Positions 16,734 to 28,069 are shown, counted from the first letter of the stretch. The stretch: 64,000 bases of DNA from Novosphingobium jiangmenense (GCF_015694345.1 NZ_JADQDC010000006.1:1-64000), one strand, 5' to 3'. Notes: generated by a model not told the origin, from the letters alone. A program made the numbers and translations.

Positions 16734-17144
16734 GTGTCCTTCGATCGCTTTGCCACTGCCATGATCGCCGCCGGCGCCGGGCTCGGCCTGGCCGTCACCA
16801 GCCTTGTGCCAACAAGCGCCCACGCGCCAGAGCGGCTGCTGCCATCGGCAAATGCCGCCGATTATCCTGAGATCACAGCGGTCAGCTACGAGAGCTATCC
16901 GGTGGCGACGGTGCCACTGTTCCACCGCGGCCCGATGCGGCTTGCCTCATGGGAAAAGCCGTGGCTTGAACCGCCCGCACGCGACGAGGCATACCCTCTG
17001 CCCGAGGATATCGATTATGACGGCGATACCGCTGTAGCGGACCCTCAGGTCGAAGAGGATTACGAAAGCGCTGACGGCAGGGCCAGTCCAGTCGACGAAG
17101 TTCCTGTCGAGCCGGTCGAACTCACGCTCGCGGACCACCCATAA
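16734..17144 (+). CDS. Secreted acidic hypothetical protein
   Basis: A GTG start at 16734 with AGGAG eight bases upstream encodes 136 residues. The N-terminus is a probable signal peptide (FATAMIAAGAGLGLAVTSLVPTSAHA). The rest is Tyr/Pro-rich and becomes strongly acidic (EDIDYDGDTAVADPQVEEDYESADG). No domain was recognised. It overlaps the 3' end of the minus-strand gene at 17122 by 23 bases, so the two are convergent. Confidence 0.55.
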   Translation: MSFDRFATAMIAAGAGLGLAVTSLVPTSAHAPERLLPSANAADYPEITAVSYESYPVATVPLFHRGPMRLASWEKPWLEPPARDEAYPLPEDIDYDGDTAVADPQVEEDYESADGRASPVDEVPVEPVELTLADHP

Positions 17145-17508
17145 GCCTGACGTCGAGGCCAGATCCCGCCTCATCTGCATGGTGGAACGCAACGATTTCG
17201 GTCATTCTAGCCTTCACCGCAGCATCATCGGCCTCGCGGTCAAGCGGATAGCGGGCAATGACCATTCCATCCGCCACGCTGGTCACGCAAATGAACCTGA
17301 TGCTCGATCGCGTGGCCAGCTCGTCAAGATCGATGCCGTCGGCCAAGGTCCACGCCTTGCCGCCTTGCGATCGGATCGGCCTTGCGCAATGACGACAATA
17401 TGCGTGCAGCACACCAGCTTCATCCCGCGTGCGGCCATGCCCCGGATGATGCATCCGGGTGTACCAGCACTGGGTCAGCGTATGGGACGTGGCGGGCTTG
17501 ATCAGCAT
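17122..17508 (-). CDS. Conserved hypothetical with Cys/His cluster
   Basis: From ATG 17508 the product is 128 residues. The N-terminal third holds C14, H20-H21-x2-H24 and C38-x2-C41 (MHHPGHGRT and YCRHCARPI), a pattern that could bind zinc. The remainder (AWTLADGIDLDEL, RFICVTSVADGMVIARYPLD) looks like a small alpha/beta domain. Function is unknown. The frame extends upstream to a TTG at 17547; neither start has a good ribosome-binding site. It is followed upstream on the same strand by the NTF2-like gene. Confidence 0.55.
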   Translation of the reverse strand: MLIKPATSHTLTQCWYTRMHHPGHGRTRDEAGVLHAYCRHCARPIRSQGGKAWTLADGIDLDELATRSSIRFICVTSVADGMVIARYPLDREADDAAVKARMTEIVAFHHADEAGSGLDVRLMGGPRA

Positions 17509-17571
17509 GACGCCACAATCGCGCGGCCATGGTGAAGATCGGAACAACCGTGCCCTGCGCAGTTTCCCATA

Positions 17572-17967
17572 TCACTTCAAGGTAACGAAGATTTCCGCGA
17601 TCAGCACCCAGAGCCCGCCCGCAAGCCGCCACTTTCCGGCGTAAGTGCCCTCGGCCAGCACTGCTCCTGTAGCCTCGTCGCGTCCGCTCCAGCGCCCCTG
17701 CTCCATGGCGATCAGCTCGACACTCGACGCTGTGACGCTCTCGGTAGTCCGCAGGTAGACAGTCCGGGGAGCCTGTGAAAACTCGCGCTTCCACGCCGCG
17801 AGTTGCGCCTTGCGACCGGCGATGACTGCACTGTCGCTTCCGGTGACCAGCACCACATCGGGCGACAGGATCGGCCCTATGGCCGCCAGATCCCCCTCCG
17901 CCAGCGCGCGGTTGAACGCCGCGCGGCGGAGGCGGACCTGCAGTTCGGCATCGGAAGCGTTGATCAT
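17572..17967 (-). CDS. NTF2-like (SnoaL/DUF4440-type) protein
   Basis: The 131-residue protein matches the nuclear transport factor 2-like fold: an N-terminal helix pair (LRRAAFNRALAEGDLAAIGPILSPDVVLVTG) followed by strands ending GKWRLAGGLWVLIAEIFVTL. Members are small enzymes or accessory domains; the cavity residues do not point to a substrate. GGGG precedes the ATG at 17967. It and the Cys/His gene downstream may form a two-gene unit. Confidence 0.75.
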   Translation of the reverse strand: MINASDAELQVRLRRAAFNRALAEGDLAAIGPILSPDVVLVTGSDSAVIAGRKAQLAAWKREFSQAPRTVYLRTTESVTASSVELIAMEQGRWSGRDEATGAVLAEGTYAGKWRLAGGLWVLIAEIFVTLK

Positions 17968-18028
17968 CCCCGCGCGATGGCAGGGATCGGGCCTTTTGCA
18001 AAGCCCCGCAACCGATGCACTTTCAGCT

Positions 18029-18235
18029 TCAGGCCGAAACGAGGTTCACGGCCGAGGCCTTGCCATTGCGGCCGGTCTCGATCTCGTAGCTCAGGCGCTG
18101 GTCCTTATCGAGCGTGGCCATGCCGGCAGCCTGGACGGCCGAGATGTGGACGAAGCTGTCAGCGCCGCCGTTGTCGGGCTGGATGAAGCCATAGCCCTTT
18201 TCGGTGTTGAAGAATTTTACGGTGCCTACTGGCAT
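18029..18235 (-). CDS. Cold-shock domain protein
   Basis: This 68-residue CspA-family protein has RNP1 (KGYGFI) and RNP2 (SFVHIS) in the expected places and starts MPVGTVKFFNTEKGYGF. It binds single-stranded RNA or DNA and melts secondary structure. GGAAGGAAC lies upstream of the ATG at 18235. The divergent gap of 248 bases to the YaiI/YqxD gene leaves room for the long leader usual for csp genes, but no defined thermosensor fold was recognised. Confidence 0.93.
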   Translation of the reverse strand: MPVGTVKFFNTEKGYGFIQPDNGGADSFVHISAVQAAGMATLDKDQRLSYEIETGRNGKASAVNLVSA

Positions 18236-18483
18236 GGGATGTTCCTTCCAAGAACGATTGTTGCCCGGAAGCGGAAATGCCGCCGGGCCGTGCGTGGTTC
18301 GTCAATTGAAAGGAAATCGTCGTCGAAGGCCGCAAATGCGCGCGAGGCGGACGGGCGGTAGTCTAGGCCGAAGTCCGTCGCAAAATTCGACGTCAGCGAG
18401 GGCGGTGTAGCACCATGGCGCCACTTTGGCGAACGTATTCGCGCAAGGTGGCATTCGCGTGATCGCCCGGCTAAGGGTCCGCG

Positions 18484-18939
18484 ATGTCTGAAGCGCTGCA
18501 AATCCTCGTCGATGGCGATGCCTGCCCGGTCAAGGAAGAGATCTACAAGGTCGCCTTCCGCCGCAACGTTCCCGTCATCGTCGTCAGCAATTCCCCCTTC
18601 CGCGTGCCCGTCCACCCGCTCGTCCGGCGCCTCGTGGTCAGCGACGGTTTCGACGCGGCAGATGACTGGATCGCCGAAGCAGCCAATGCCAGAACCGTCG
18701 TCGTGACCGCCGATATCCTGCTCGCAGATCGCTGCCTCAAGGCGGGCGCCACGGTCATCTCGCCCGCAGGCAAGCCCTTCACCACCAGTTCGATCGGCAG
18801 CCAGATCGCCAGCCGCGCGATCATGGCGGACCTGCGCGCCGGAGGCGACGTGATCGGCGGCCCCGCCCCATTCTCGAAAACAGACCGCTCGCGCTTCCTG
18901 TCAGCTCTGGACGAGGCGCTTACGAAACTGTCACGGTAA
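18484..18939 (+). CDS. YaiI/YqxD (DUF188) family protein
   Basis: The 151-residue protein starts with the family signature ILVDGDACPVKEEIYKVAFR and contains VVSNSPFRVP, VVTADILLADRC, GKPFTTSSIG and RDIMADLR-like RAIMADLRAGG. The fold resembles PIN-type nucleases, with the DGDAC motif at the putative active site. The physiological function is not established. It is divergent from the cold-shock gene. Confidence 0.9.
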   Translation: MSEALQILVDGDACPVKEEIYKVAFRRNVPVIVVSNSPFRVPVHPLVRRLVVSDGFDAADDWIAEAANARTVVVTADILLADRCLKAGATVISPAGKPFTTSSIGSQIASRAIMADLRAGGDVIGGPAPFSKTDRSRFLSALDEALTKLSR

Positions 18940-19083
18940 ATCAGGCCTTCTTCATGACCTTTGCTATCGCTTACCGAGGTGTGCGCAACCGGCACCGAGT
19001 TGCTCGAGCATGAGATGGTGAAGACTCTGCCCCCCTTCGCCGCATTAAGAATCCGATTACTTACGCGTTGTATCGCTTGAGAC

Positions 19084-19716
19084 ATGCCGTCCGAAATCAT
19101 CAGTCTCATCGACAAGCCACATCTTCTGGCCATTTTACTTGCGCTAGGAGCCGCCATAGGCATTGCGGTGGAGCGGTTTGCCGAAGGCCTCAAGCGCGCG
19201 GAACGGAGAGCTTTCTGGCAAGGGCGGAAATCTGCGGAACGCAAGACGCGCGCGCACCAGGCGCCCGGAATGGGTCACAAGAGCCAGACCCAAGTCGCCG
19301 CAGAGCAGTTGCGCAAAGTGATGGAGGCGGACTTCAAGAGCAGGCCGCTTCTCAACCAGTCGGAACGGCGTCTTTTGGCAGTCGTCGACAAGACGCTGGA
19401 TGAGGAAAAGCCCGGCTGGCGGACCATGGGCCAGGTCTCGCTCGGCGAAATCCTTGCCAGCGACGATAACGACGCGTTCTGGGCCATCAATTCCAAGCGC
19501 GTGGATCTGCTGATCGTCGATCACGATTGCCGCCCGGTACATGCTGTGGAGTTCCAAGGGAGCGGTCATCACATGAGCGCAGAAACGGCAGCGCGCGATG
19601 CGATCAAGAAAGAAGCCCTGCGTCGAGCCGGTATTGGCTATGTGGAGGTGACCAGCAATCAGACCCCCAGCCAGATCCGCATGCTGCTGCAGGGCCTGCT
19701 GCGTGAAGCAGCATAG
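19084..19716 (+). CDS. Membrane-anchored DUF2726 (nuclease-fold) protein
   Basis: The 210-residue protein has one N-terminal transmembrane helix (HLLAILLALGAAIGIAVERF), a basic linker and a C-terminal DUF2726 domain (about 85-205). The domain shows RVDLLIVDHDCRPVHAVEFQG, then a Lys-bearing helix (RDAIKKEALRRAGIGYVEV). That order (D, E-x-Q, K) resembles the PD-(D/E)XK nuclease core. Nuclease activity is inferred. The frame begins at ATG 19084 without a strong ribosome-binding site. It converges on thiC, with a shared stem-loop at 19740-19774. Confidence 0.72.
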   Translation: MPSEIISLIDKPHLLAILLALGAAIGIAVERFAEGLKRAERRAFWQGRKSAERKTRAHQAPGMGHKSQTQVAAEQLRKVMEADFKSRPLLNQSERRLLAVVDKTLDEEKPGWRTMGQVSLGEILASDDNDAFWAINSKRVDLLIVDHDCRPVHAVEFQGSGHHMSAETAARDAIKKEALRRAGIGYVEVTSNQTPSQIRMLLQGLLREAA

Positions 19717-19739
19717 CTGGCTCGGTCTGATGATTGCCA

Positions 19740-19774
19740 ATCCGGCTTACCCCACGACGTAAGGCAAGCCGGAT
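19740..19774. terminator. Bidirectional stem-loop between DUF2726 gene and thiC
   Basis: ATCCGGCTT (19740-19748) pairs with AAGCCGGAT (19766-19774). An alternative inner pairing CTTAC/GTAAG (19746-19750 and 19759-19763) exists. No long T-run follows on either strand. Position between convergent genes supports a terminator role. Confidence 0.5.
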
Positions 19775-19786
19775 AAGATTGCGCCG

Positions 19787-21670
<1,884 letters not shown>

Positions 21671-21731
21671 TCAAGCGCTCCTCTTGTCGGGCATCGGGAG
21701 CGCGGGTGCCCGGCCTCAAGCCTCTGGCACT

Positions 21732-21822
21732 GCCCTTCCCTCCGCCCGTGCTAACGGGTTCAGGTTCGACGGGTCGGGCTGCGTGACCAGCCCCTCTCAG
21801 CCACACTGGCTCCCCGGGGTAT
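21732..21822 (-). promoter_or_regulatory. TPP riboswitch (THI element) of thiC
   Basis: Reading the minus strand, the THI-box elements appear in order: GGGGAGCC, GGCTGAGAGGG, ACCCGTCGAACCTGAACC, then CGTTAGCACGGGCGGAGGGAA. CTGAGA and the GAACCTGA/GGAGGGAA segments are the conserved ligand-binding core. It sits about 60 bases upstream of the thiC ATG. Thiamine pyrophosphate binding normally represses thiC. Confidence 0.93.
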
Positions 21823-21986
21823 GGCGCCCTTCTAAAGCCGTCTCGCAACCGTAGCAACCAGCCTTTGATGCAGGGCGAACACTTGACCGATCATTCCTCC
21901 CCACTGGACTTGGACCGTCTGGCTGGGGATAGTCCGGTTCAAGCCCGCGCCGAACCTTGCACGGCGGCGGGCACCGGAGCAGGATC

Positions 21987-23219
21987 ATGACCGTCACGCT
22001 GGTTTCCGAACGCGCCCTCAATCCGCACGACGTCAGCCTCAACGCGCTCTACACCGAGGATCGCTGGCGCGAGCCATTCCGCTGGCTGCGCGAGAACATG
22101 CCCGTCAGCTATCGCAGCGAAAGCCCGTTCGGCCCTTATTGGTCGGTCGTCACCCATGACCTGATCCAGCAGGTCGAGCTCGATCCGGCCACCTATTCCT
22201 CGTCTTGGCAGCGCGGCAACATCACCATCGCGGATTCGGTCAACGAAACCGAGTTTCCCAACTTCATCGCCCAGGACCCGCCGATCCACACCGCCCAGCG
22301 CAAGGTCATCGCCCCGGCCTTCGGCCCGAGCCAGATGATCAAGCTCGAACGCCTCGTGCGCGAACGCACCACCCGGTTGCTGGATGAACTCCCGCTCGGC
22401 GAGGAATTCGACTGGGTCGAGCGCGTCTCGATACCCCTCACCCTCGGCATGCTCCTGATCCTGTTCGATATGCCCTTCGACGAATGGCGCGACATCAAGC
22501 GCTGGTCGGATTGGGCCAGCGGCGTCTCCGAAGACAGCCTCAACGATGCCTACCGCGCCGAATTCGTTCAGCAGATGGGCCAGATGCTGATGCGCTTCGA
22601 CCGCGAGCTTGAGGCCCGCCGCGCCCTGCCGCCCAGCGACGACCTCCTCAGCCGCATGGTCCACTCCGACGCGATGGGCCACCTCAGCCCACCCGAGCGC
22701 ATCGCCAACATCGCCCTGCTGATCGTCGGCGGCAACGACACAACGCGCAATTCGATGAGCGGCCTGATCGAGGCGCTGCACCGCTATCCCGACGAACTGG
22801 ACAAGCTGCGCACCGATCCCGCGCTTTCCGCCAATGCCGCGCAGGAAATCATCCGCTGGCAGTCGCCCGTCACCCATATGCGCCGCACTCTTACCCGCGA
22901 TGCCGAGCTTGGCGGCCAGCGCCTGTCCGAAGGCGACAAGATCGTCATGTGGTACATATCCGGCAATCGCGACGAGAGCGTGTTCACCGATGCCGAACGC
23001 TTCGACGTGACCCGCGAGAACGCCCGCCGCCACATCGGCTTCGGCCACGGCATTCACCGCTGCGTCGGTGCACGCCTTGCCGAAGTGCAGATCGCTGCGG
23101 TTATCGAGGAAATTGCCACCCGCCGCTTGCGCATCACCCCGCAAGGTGCGCCCACGCGCCTCGCCAGCCCGTTCCTCCATGGCTTCACCGCGATGCCCGT
23201 CGTGATGACCAGGGACTGA
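21987..23219 (+). CDS. Cytochrome P450
   Basis: This 410-residue soluble bacterial P450 has the I-helix motif GGNDTT (248-253), ExxR (E287 to R290), and heme-binding loop [10 protein letters not shown] with cysteine ligand C359. It needs an external ferredoxin and reductase, neither of which is adjacent. The substrate is unknown; the [14 protein letters not shown] region in the B-C loop would contact it. The ATG at 21987 is preceded by GGAGCAGGA. It is divergent from the thiC riboswitch leader and converges on the beta-helix gene with only four bases between stops. Confidence 0.92.
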   Translation: MTVTLVSERALNPHDVSLNALYTEDRWREPFRWLRENMPVSYRSESPFGPYWSVVTHDLIQQVELDPATYSSSWQRGNITIADSVNETEFPNFIAQDPPIHTAQRKVIAPAFGPSQMIKLERLVRERTTRLLDELPLGEEFDWVERVSIPLTLGMLLILFDMPFDEWRDIKRWSDWASGVSEDSLNDAYRAEFVQQMGQMLMRFDRELEARRALPPSDDLLSRMVHSDAMGHLSPPERIANIALLIVGGNDTTRNSMSGLIEALHRYPDELDKLRTDPALSANAAQEIIRWQSPVTHMRRTLTRDAELGGQRLSEGDKIVMWYISGNRDESVFTDAERFDVTRENARRHIGFGHGIHRCVGARLAEVQIAAVIEEIATRRLRITPQGAPTRLASPFLHGFTAMPVVMTRD

Positions 23220-23223
23220 GCCT

Positions 23224-25395
23224 CTATCGGGCGATCGCTCCCGCTGCGTCGGCAACCCCGCGCCTGCGCCCTTTGGCATCCCACGCCAGACTTGGCTGGC
23301 TGACGGAGGCAGCAAGCGTGCCCGCAGGCGTGAAGTCCCCCGTTGCTTCCCCCGGCCAGATTTCGGCCTCGGTGCCTCCGGTCGTCGTCCCCGTGGAACC
23401 AGCGGGCGGCGCGCTCATCGCGAACAAGTGGTTGTTCGTGACCTTCATCTGCTCGCTCGGTGGGCCTGACCAGACCACGTTGGGCGAGACGTTGTTCGCA
23501 AACAGGCAATACCTGTCGATCTCCATGCCATCCTCGGTCCTGAAAGCCCAACCTTGCGTCATGGAGTTATGCGCGAAAACCAGATGCGACTTCCGCCCGG
23601 CACGCCCGATCTGGCTGAACAGGTAGTCTTTCCGCCCGTACTGGACGTAGACGTTCTTGGCCGCGAAGCAGTTGTTGACGAAGACAAAGTCCCGCGCCTG
23701 AGCCGGCGAGGAAATGAAGAAGCACTGGCCGACGAACTCGCGCACCACATTGTCGGCGACGATGACGTTTTCCTCGATGCCCTGGAACAGGTGCTGCCAG
23801 AAGTCGGCATGAATGTCGAACATCGTAACCACAGGCAGAGCCACACCTTTGACAGGGGTCGGTCCGAACGCTCCCCCCTTCAGCTTGGTCAGCGAACACA
23901 TTGTAGCCCGGCGCGTATTGTCCTGCAGCACGGCGGAGAAACCGGGCAGCCGGTTGAGCCAGTCGACCACCTCGGCGCAGGAAGTGGCGGTGCTGGAGCT
24001 CTTGCTGGCCTCGAACGTCCCGACGATCCCACCATTCACGCGGGCGGTGAACGTGCGCTTTGCCGCATCCGAAAAGTCCGATAGCTCCAGCGTCGCCGTT
24101 GCCCCGTCCCCCGTGTAAGTGACTGTGAAGGCGGGCATCTCCTTTGCCCAGGTCGAGCACCCGTCGAAATTCTCGACGAGAGTGCCGATGACGCAGCGGG
24201 CATCCGTCAAAGCATCGCCCAGACCGTCCGAAAGCCTGCACCCCCGCACCAGGCTGGCACCGCAGGCGGTGTTGAACATTCCGCTGATGTCGCTTTCGGT
24301 GAACCACGGGTTGTTGCGCGCCACCGCGAAGGCCTTTGGTCCACGCGTCGCCGGATTGACATAGCCCGAACCGCCAGTGACCATGATCGTCACCCCATCG
24401 AACCAGTGCTGGTTGCCGCGTCCTTCATGGTAGATCGTGTCCATGTTGCGATGGTTGATCGTGATGTTCCGGCCGCGGAAATGCAGCCCGTCATACCCGG
24501 TCCGGGGAGCTCCGGGGACGAACTGGCTGGCGCTGATCGTCACCGGCACGTTCGCGTCGATCGTCGCGTATCCCTTCGCGGTGGTGTAGCGCGTCCCGAT
24601 CGCGTCCAGAGCATAGTCGTTGCGCTGCTCGACAAGAGTGATGCGCGGCCGGTGGCGGCCCTGCGCCGCTGCATAGGCCAGCGCATTGCGGATCGAACAA
24701 TAGCGCGAACCCGAGATCTCCGGCTGCGATGGCGCGACCGTCATTTCAAGATCGTGCAAGTTCTGTGAAGGCATGAACAGGTAAGGCCCCATGACCCTGT
24801 TCTGCATGTTCGGATCACGCGGCACCGCTTCGAAGAACAGGTTGGCATCGCCGTGCCGACCGTCATGCTTGAGGCAAACCCACCAGCCGAGGTATCGGAC
24901 CGCCCTTCCGTTGGCGTCATTGAACGTCTGATACGATGGCTCGGCAATCTCGATACGGTTGCCCTCGTAATGGACGACGACCGACTTCAATCCTTGGTTC
25001 TCGAGCATCGAGCCGCCATCGTTGGCGAAAGCCGCAACGCCCACCAGCAAGTTGTCGGTATAGGCCTGATTGGGCGGCACGATCAGCCGCATTGCCGGCT
25101 TGGCCGTCTGGCGCACCGGATCGGTCGGCAATGCCGAGAAGCCGGATCCTGCCGTCCCGGTCCATCCTGCAGCTGGCCAAAGGGCATGGGCGTCGGGCGC
25201 TGACTGCGTTGCCGATGCCTGCGGCTGCTGCCCGGTCGTAGTCGTCGGCAACAGGACCGGCGCGCTGCTGCCTTGTCCGCCGCCACCGCAGGCTGAAAGC
25301 GCGAAAGTCATCGCCGCCCCACCCAGAAACGACCTGCGATTTAAACCGTGATCCCACCGCGCAGAAAAGCCACCGGCAACACCGCTATCCACCAC
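23224..25395 (-). CDS. Tat-exported lipoprotein, right-handed beta-helix-like
   Basis: The product of about 723 residues starts with a Tat-type signal (NRRSFLGGAAMTFALSAC) ending in a lipobox, followed by a Gly/Ser/Thr/Gln-rich linker. The C-terminal two thirds show repeated short segments such as GLHFRGRNITINHRNMD, FDGVTIMVTGGSG, ENVIVADNVVREFVG and DFVFVNNCFAAKNV, typical of parallel beta-helix coils in polysaccharide-active proteins. No catalytic residues could be assigned. No ATG lies upstream of the RR motif; GTGs at 25395 and 25392 or the TTG at 25398 must serve as start. Confidence 0.65.
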   Translation of the reverse strand: MVDSGVAGGFSARWDHGLNRRSFLGGAAMTFALSACGGGGQGSSAPVLLPTTTTGQQPQASATQSAPDAHALWPAAGWTGTAGSGFSALPTDPVRQTAKPAMRLIVPPNQAYTDNLLVGVAAFANDGGSMLENQGLKSVVVHYEGNRIEIAEPSYQTFNDANGRAVRYLGWWVCLKHDGRHGDANLFFEAVPRDPNMQNRVMGPYLFMPSQNLHDLEMTVAPSQPEISGSRYCSIRNALAYAAAQGRHRPRITLVEQRNDYALDAIGTRYTTAKGYATIDANVPVTISASQFVPGAPRTGYDGLHFRGRNITINHRNMDTIYHEGRGNQHWFDGVTIMVTGGSGYVNPATRGPKAFAVARNNPWFTESDISGMFNTACGASLVRGCRLSDGLGDALTDARCVIGTLVENFDGCSTWAKEMPAFTVTYTGDGATATLELSDFSDAAKRTFTARVNGGIVGTFEASKSSSTATSCAEVVDWLNRLPGFSAVLQDNTRRATMCSLTKLKGGAFGPTPVKGVALPVVTMFDIHADFWQHLFQGIEENVIVADNVVREFVGQCFFISSPAQARDFVFVNNCFAAKNVYVQYGRKDYLFSQIGRAGRKSHLVFAHNSMTQGWAFRTEDGMEIDRYCLFANNVSPNVVWSGPPSEQMKVTNNHLFAMSAPPAGSTGTTTGGTEAEIWPGEATGDFTPAGTLAASVSQPSLAWDAKGRRRGVADAAGAIAR

Positions 25396-25814
25396 CAACC
25401 CGAACCCCGCCTGACCCCGAAAGTACGGGGGAAATGCCGGGAAAGGCTGGCTTCCGGATAGATCGATATACCTCTAAGCAATTGTATTTAATAAGTAATC
25501 AGATGTTCACCGCGTGCATCTGCGCGGTTTGGGCTAATGGGCCTCAGAGGCCATGACTTCAGCGCGGCGAATTCCCGCAGGAAACCGCAATCCGCAATGT
25601 CGACGATGCTTTCCAGACGATCGAGAACGAGGTCCACGGAAGTGGCGCAGCACTGTCGAAATCATGACAGCCAATTATGAAACTGTCGGCTCAGGCACCT
25701 TCGCAACCACAAGCCGGCTGATTCGACCGGCCACGGATTCGCGCCCGCCGATTGACGGGGTTCTAGTGGTTCTTTCCCGGTACGGAAGATCGAAAGACCG
25801 CAGTCCCGCTGCGC
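25396..25814. other. Gene-free stretch of about 420 bases
   Basis: No coding region, RNA gene or clear terminator was recognised between the two minus-strand genes. A short AT-rich segment (about 25465-25510) breaks the GC-rich background and could hold the promoter of the beta-helix gene. Confidence 0.5.
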
Positions 25815-27326
25815 TTACGCCGCCGCCAGTTGCGCGCCCCGGCTCACACCGTCGTAGACGAACTCCTGGCCGTCAAGATCGATCGCCGGAAAGGCCTCGC
25901 GCTCCAGCCAGTAGCTCTGGTTATGTCGCCAGACCTCGTTGTTGCCACGCCGGGGCAGCTTGTCCATGTCGCGCATCAGGTAGCCGGGGTTGAAGTTGTC
26001 GGCCTCGATCCATGGCAGGATCTCCATGCCGGCATCCTCATCGCGGAAGGCGACCTCCACCTTGTGCGCGCCGCGCTCGTCCATGTGATTGAGCAGGCGG
26101 CAGACGAAATCGCCCATCATGTCGACGCGCAAGGTCCAGCTTGCACGGAAGTAGCCGAACACCCAGGCCATGTTGGGCACCCCGGTGAACATCATGCCGC
26201 GATAGGTCACGGTATCGCCCCAGTTCACCGCCTTGCCGTCCACCTCGAACGGAATGTCGCCCAGCACCTTCAGGTGGAAACCGGTGCAGGCAACGATGAT
26301 GTCGGCCTCCAGCAGTTCGCCGCTCTTGGTCAACACGCCCTTCTCGGTGAAGCGGTCGATTGTATCGGTCACGACCTTGACCTTGCCCTCGGCGGCAGCG
26401 CGGAACAGATCGCCGTCCGGGCAGAAAGCCAGTCGCTGCTGCCACGGCCGGTACTTCGGCGTGAAGTGCGGTTCGAACGCGAAGTCCTCGCCGGCATAGG
26501 CGCGCGCCGCCATCTTCAGCTCCTCGAACACCACGTCGGGCTCCTCGACGCAGCGTTTGTCCATCAGCGCCTGGTCATGCATGATCTGCGCGCGCACCAC
26601 GCGGTGGATCGTCGGCTCGTCGATGCCGATCTGGCGCAGGCGGTCGGCCAGTTCGTTCTGGTTGGGGTGGCAGTAAAAGTAGGTGGGCGAGCGCTGCAGC
26701 ATCGTCACCTGCGCCTTTTCGGCAAAGGCCGGCACCACCGTCGCCGCCGTCGCACCCGATCCGATCACCAGGATGCGCTTGCCTTCCCAGTCGGTCGCCG
26801 GGTCCCACAGCTGGGCGTGGACGAACAGGCCCTTGAAGTCGGAGACGCCCTGCCATTCCTTGGGAATGTATGGCACCTGATGGTCGTAGTAGCCTTGGCA
26901 CATCCACAGGAAGTTCGCGGTGAAGATCGCCGTGCTGCCGTTTTTCGTCGTTGCCTCCAAGGTCCAGCGATTGCTCGCGCTGTCCCACTTGGCGCTGGTG
27001 ATCGTGTGGCCATAGCGGATATGCTGGTCGATACCGCCGTCCTCGATCACCTCGCCCATGTAGTCGAGGATCGCCTGCGCGCTGGCAATCGGTGCACCGA
27101 CCCACGGCTTGAAGCGATAGCCGAAAGTGTAGAGGTCTGAATCCGAACGCACGCCGGGATACTTGTGCGTCTCCCACGTGCCGCCGAACGTGTCCTTGCT
27201 CTCGATGATCGCATAGGTCTTGCCGGGGCACTGCTCCTGCAGGTGCCAGGCAGAGCCAATGCCGGAAATCCCGGCGCCTACGATCAACACGTCAAAGTCG
27301 CCGCCCGATGCTGCCTGCTCGCTCAT
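25815..27326 (-). CDS. Flavin-containing monooxygenase, Baeyer-Villiger type
   Basis: The 503-residue protein has an FAD-binding GAGISGIG near residue 17, the Baeyer-Villiger fingerprint FxGxxxHxxxW (FKGLFVHAQLWD) and a second dinucleotide motif GSGATAATVVP for NADPH. ESKDTFGGTWETHKYPGVRSDSD and VVACTGFH-like IVACTGFH are characteristic. It probably oxidises a ketone or a heteroatom; the substrate is unknown. I chose the second of two adjacent ATGs (27326) because GGAGAGG then sits at ideal spacing. Confidence 0.88.
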   Translation of the reverse strand: MSEQAASGGDFDVLIVGAGISGIGSAWHLQEQCPGKTYAIIESKDTFGGTWETHKYPGVRSDSDLYTFGYRFKPWVGAPIASAQAILDYMGEVIEDGGIDQHIRYGHTITSAKWDSASNRWTLEATTKNGSTAIFTANFLWMCQGYYDHQVPYIPKEWQGVSDFKGLFVHAQLWDPATDWEGKRILVIGSGATAATVVPAFAEKAQVTMLQRSPTYFYCHPNQNELADRLRQIGIDEPTIHRVVRAQIMHDQALMDKRCVEEPDVVFEELKMAARAYAGEDFAFEPHFTPKYRPWQQRLAFCPDGDLFRAAAEGKVKVVTDTIDRFTEKGVLTKSGELLEADIIVACTGFHLKVLGDIPFEVDGKAVNWGDTVTYRGMMFTGVPNMAWVFGYFRASWTLRVDMMGDFVCRLLNHMDERGAHKVEVAFRDEDAGMEILPWIEADNFNPGYLMRDMDKLPRRGNNEVWRHNQSYWLEREAFPAIDLDGQEFVYDGVSRGAQLAAA

Positions 27327-27454
27327 CATGCCTCTCCATGGTCTGACGCCATATGCGGCCGTTCTCGGCTCATCGGGAAAGGTGACATTGATGCATATCA
27401 ATTGGCAACCGAGTGCCCCTGTCATTGAGGCATTCGGTCAAGAAAATCGGTTGA

Positions 27455-28069
27455 TCAGCCAGCCGCTTGCCACTGCCGCACCGCCTCCACCGGCCATGCC
27501 AGCATCAGCACGTTGAGCGTCAGGTTGTCACGGATCATCGCGAGCGTGAACAGCTCGAACAGGACGGCGACGACCGCCGTTACCAGCGCGGGTGCCCGGC
27601 TGGCGAAGACAAAACCGAAGGCCATGAACGCCATGTCACAGAAGGAATTGAGTACGCTGTCGCCCGAATAGCCGAACGAGATCGTCACGGCGCGATAGCG
27701 GTCGATGATGATCGGCGAGTTCTCGAGAATCTCCCAAGATCCCTCCACCAGCACCGCCAGCGCCAGCGCCCACTGTGGTGAAATCGCCTTGAGGCCCATC
27801 TTTCGCCACAACAGATGCGCTGCGCCATAGAGCAGGAACCCATGGATCACGTGGCTGAAGCTGTACCAGTCGGAAATCTGCTGGCTGTTCTCCGCCGATT
27901 CCACCACACCCTGCCACAGCCGGATCGTCCCGCATGGGCAGATTGGCGGCCGTGCCATGCCCAGCAGGATCACCACGATCCCCAGCGCCACGCCGATAGC
28001 GGCAATCCAGCCTGCCTTGCCCGGTCGCAACGAAATTCCTGCCATCATGCAAAACGCCCCCCGATCCAT
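27455..28069 (-). CDS. DUF2585 (UPF0314) membrane protein
   Basis: The product of about 204 residues has five hydrophobic segments and the family block RPPICPCGTIRLWQGVVES, NSQQISDWYSFSHVIHGFL, LVEGSWEILENSPIIIDRYR. The Cys pair in CPC, several His and Asp residues and the EILENSP motif are conserved in the family. Function is unknown; members are common in alphaproteobacteria. Several starts are possible (28069, 28048, 28045). It is divergent from crtY, 76 bases away. Confidence 0.85.
   Translation of the reverse strand: MDRGAFCMMAGISLRPGKAGWIAAIGVALGIVVILLGMARPPICPCGTIRLWQGVVESAENSQQISDWYSFSHVIHGFLLYGAAHLLWRKMGLKAISPQWALALAVLVEGSWEILENSPIIIDRYRAVTISFGYSGDSVLNSFCDMAFMAFGFVFASRAPALVTAVVAVLFELFTLAMIRDNLTLNVLMLAWPVEAVRQWQAAG

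Noticed and set aside
25750..25800. Imperfect stem (GGTTCTTTC with GAAAGACC) after the monooxygenase gene as a terminator
   Set aside because: The stem has a bulge, and no T-run follows on the minus strand.
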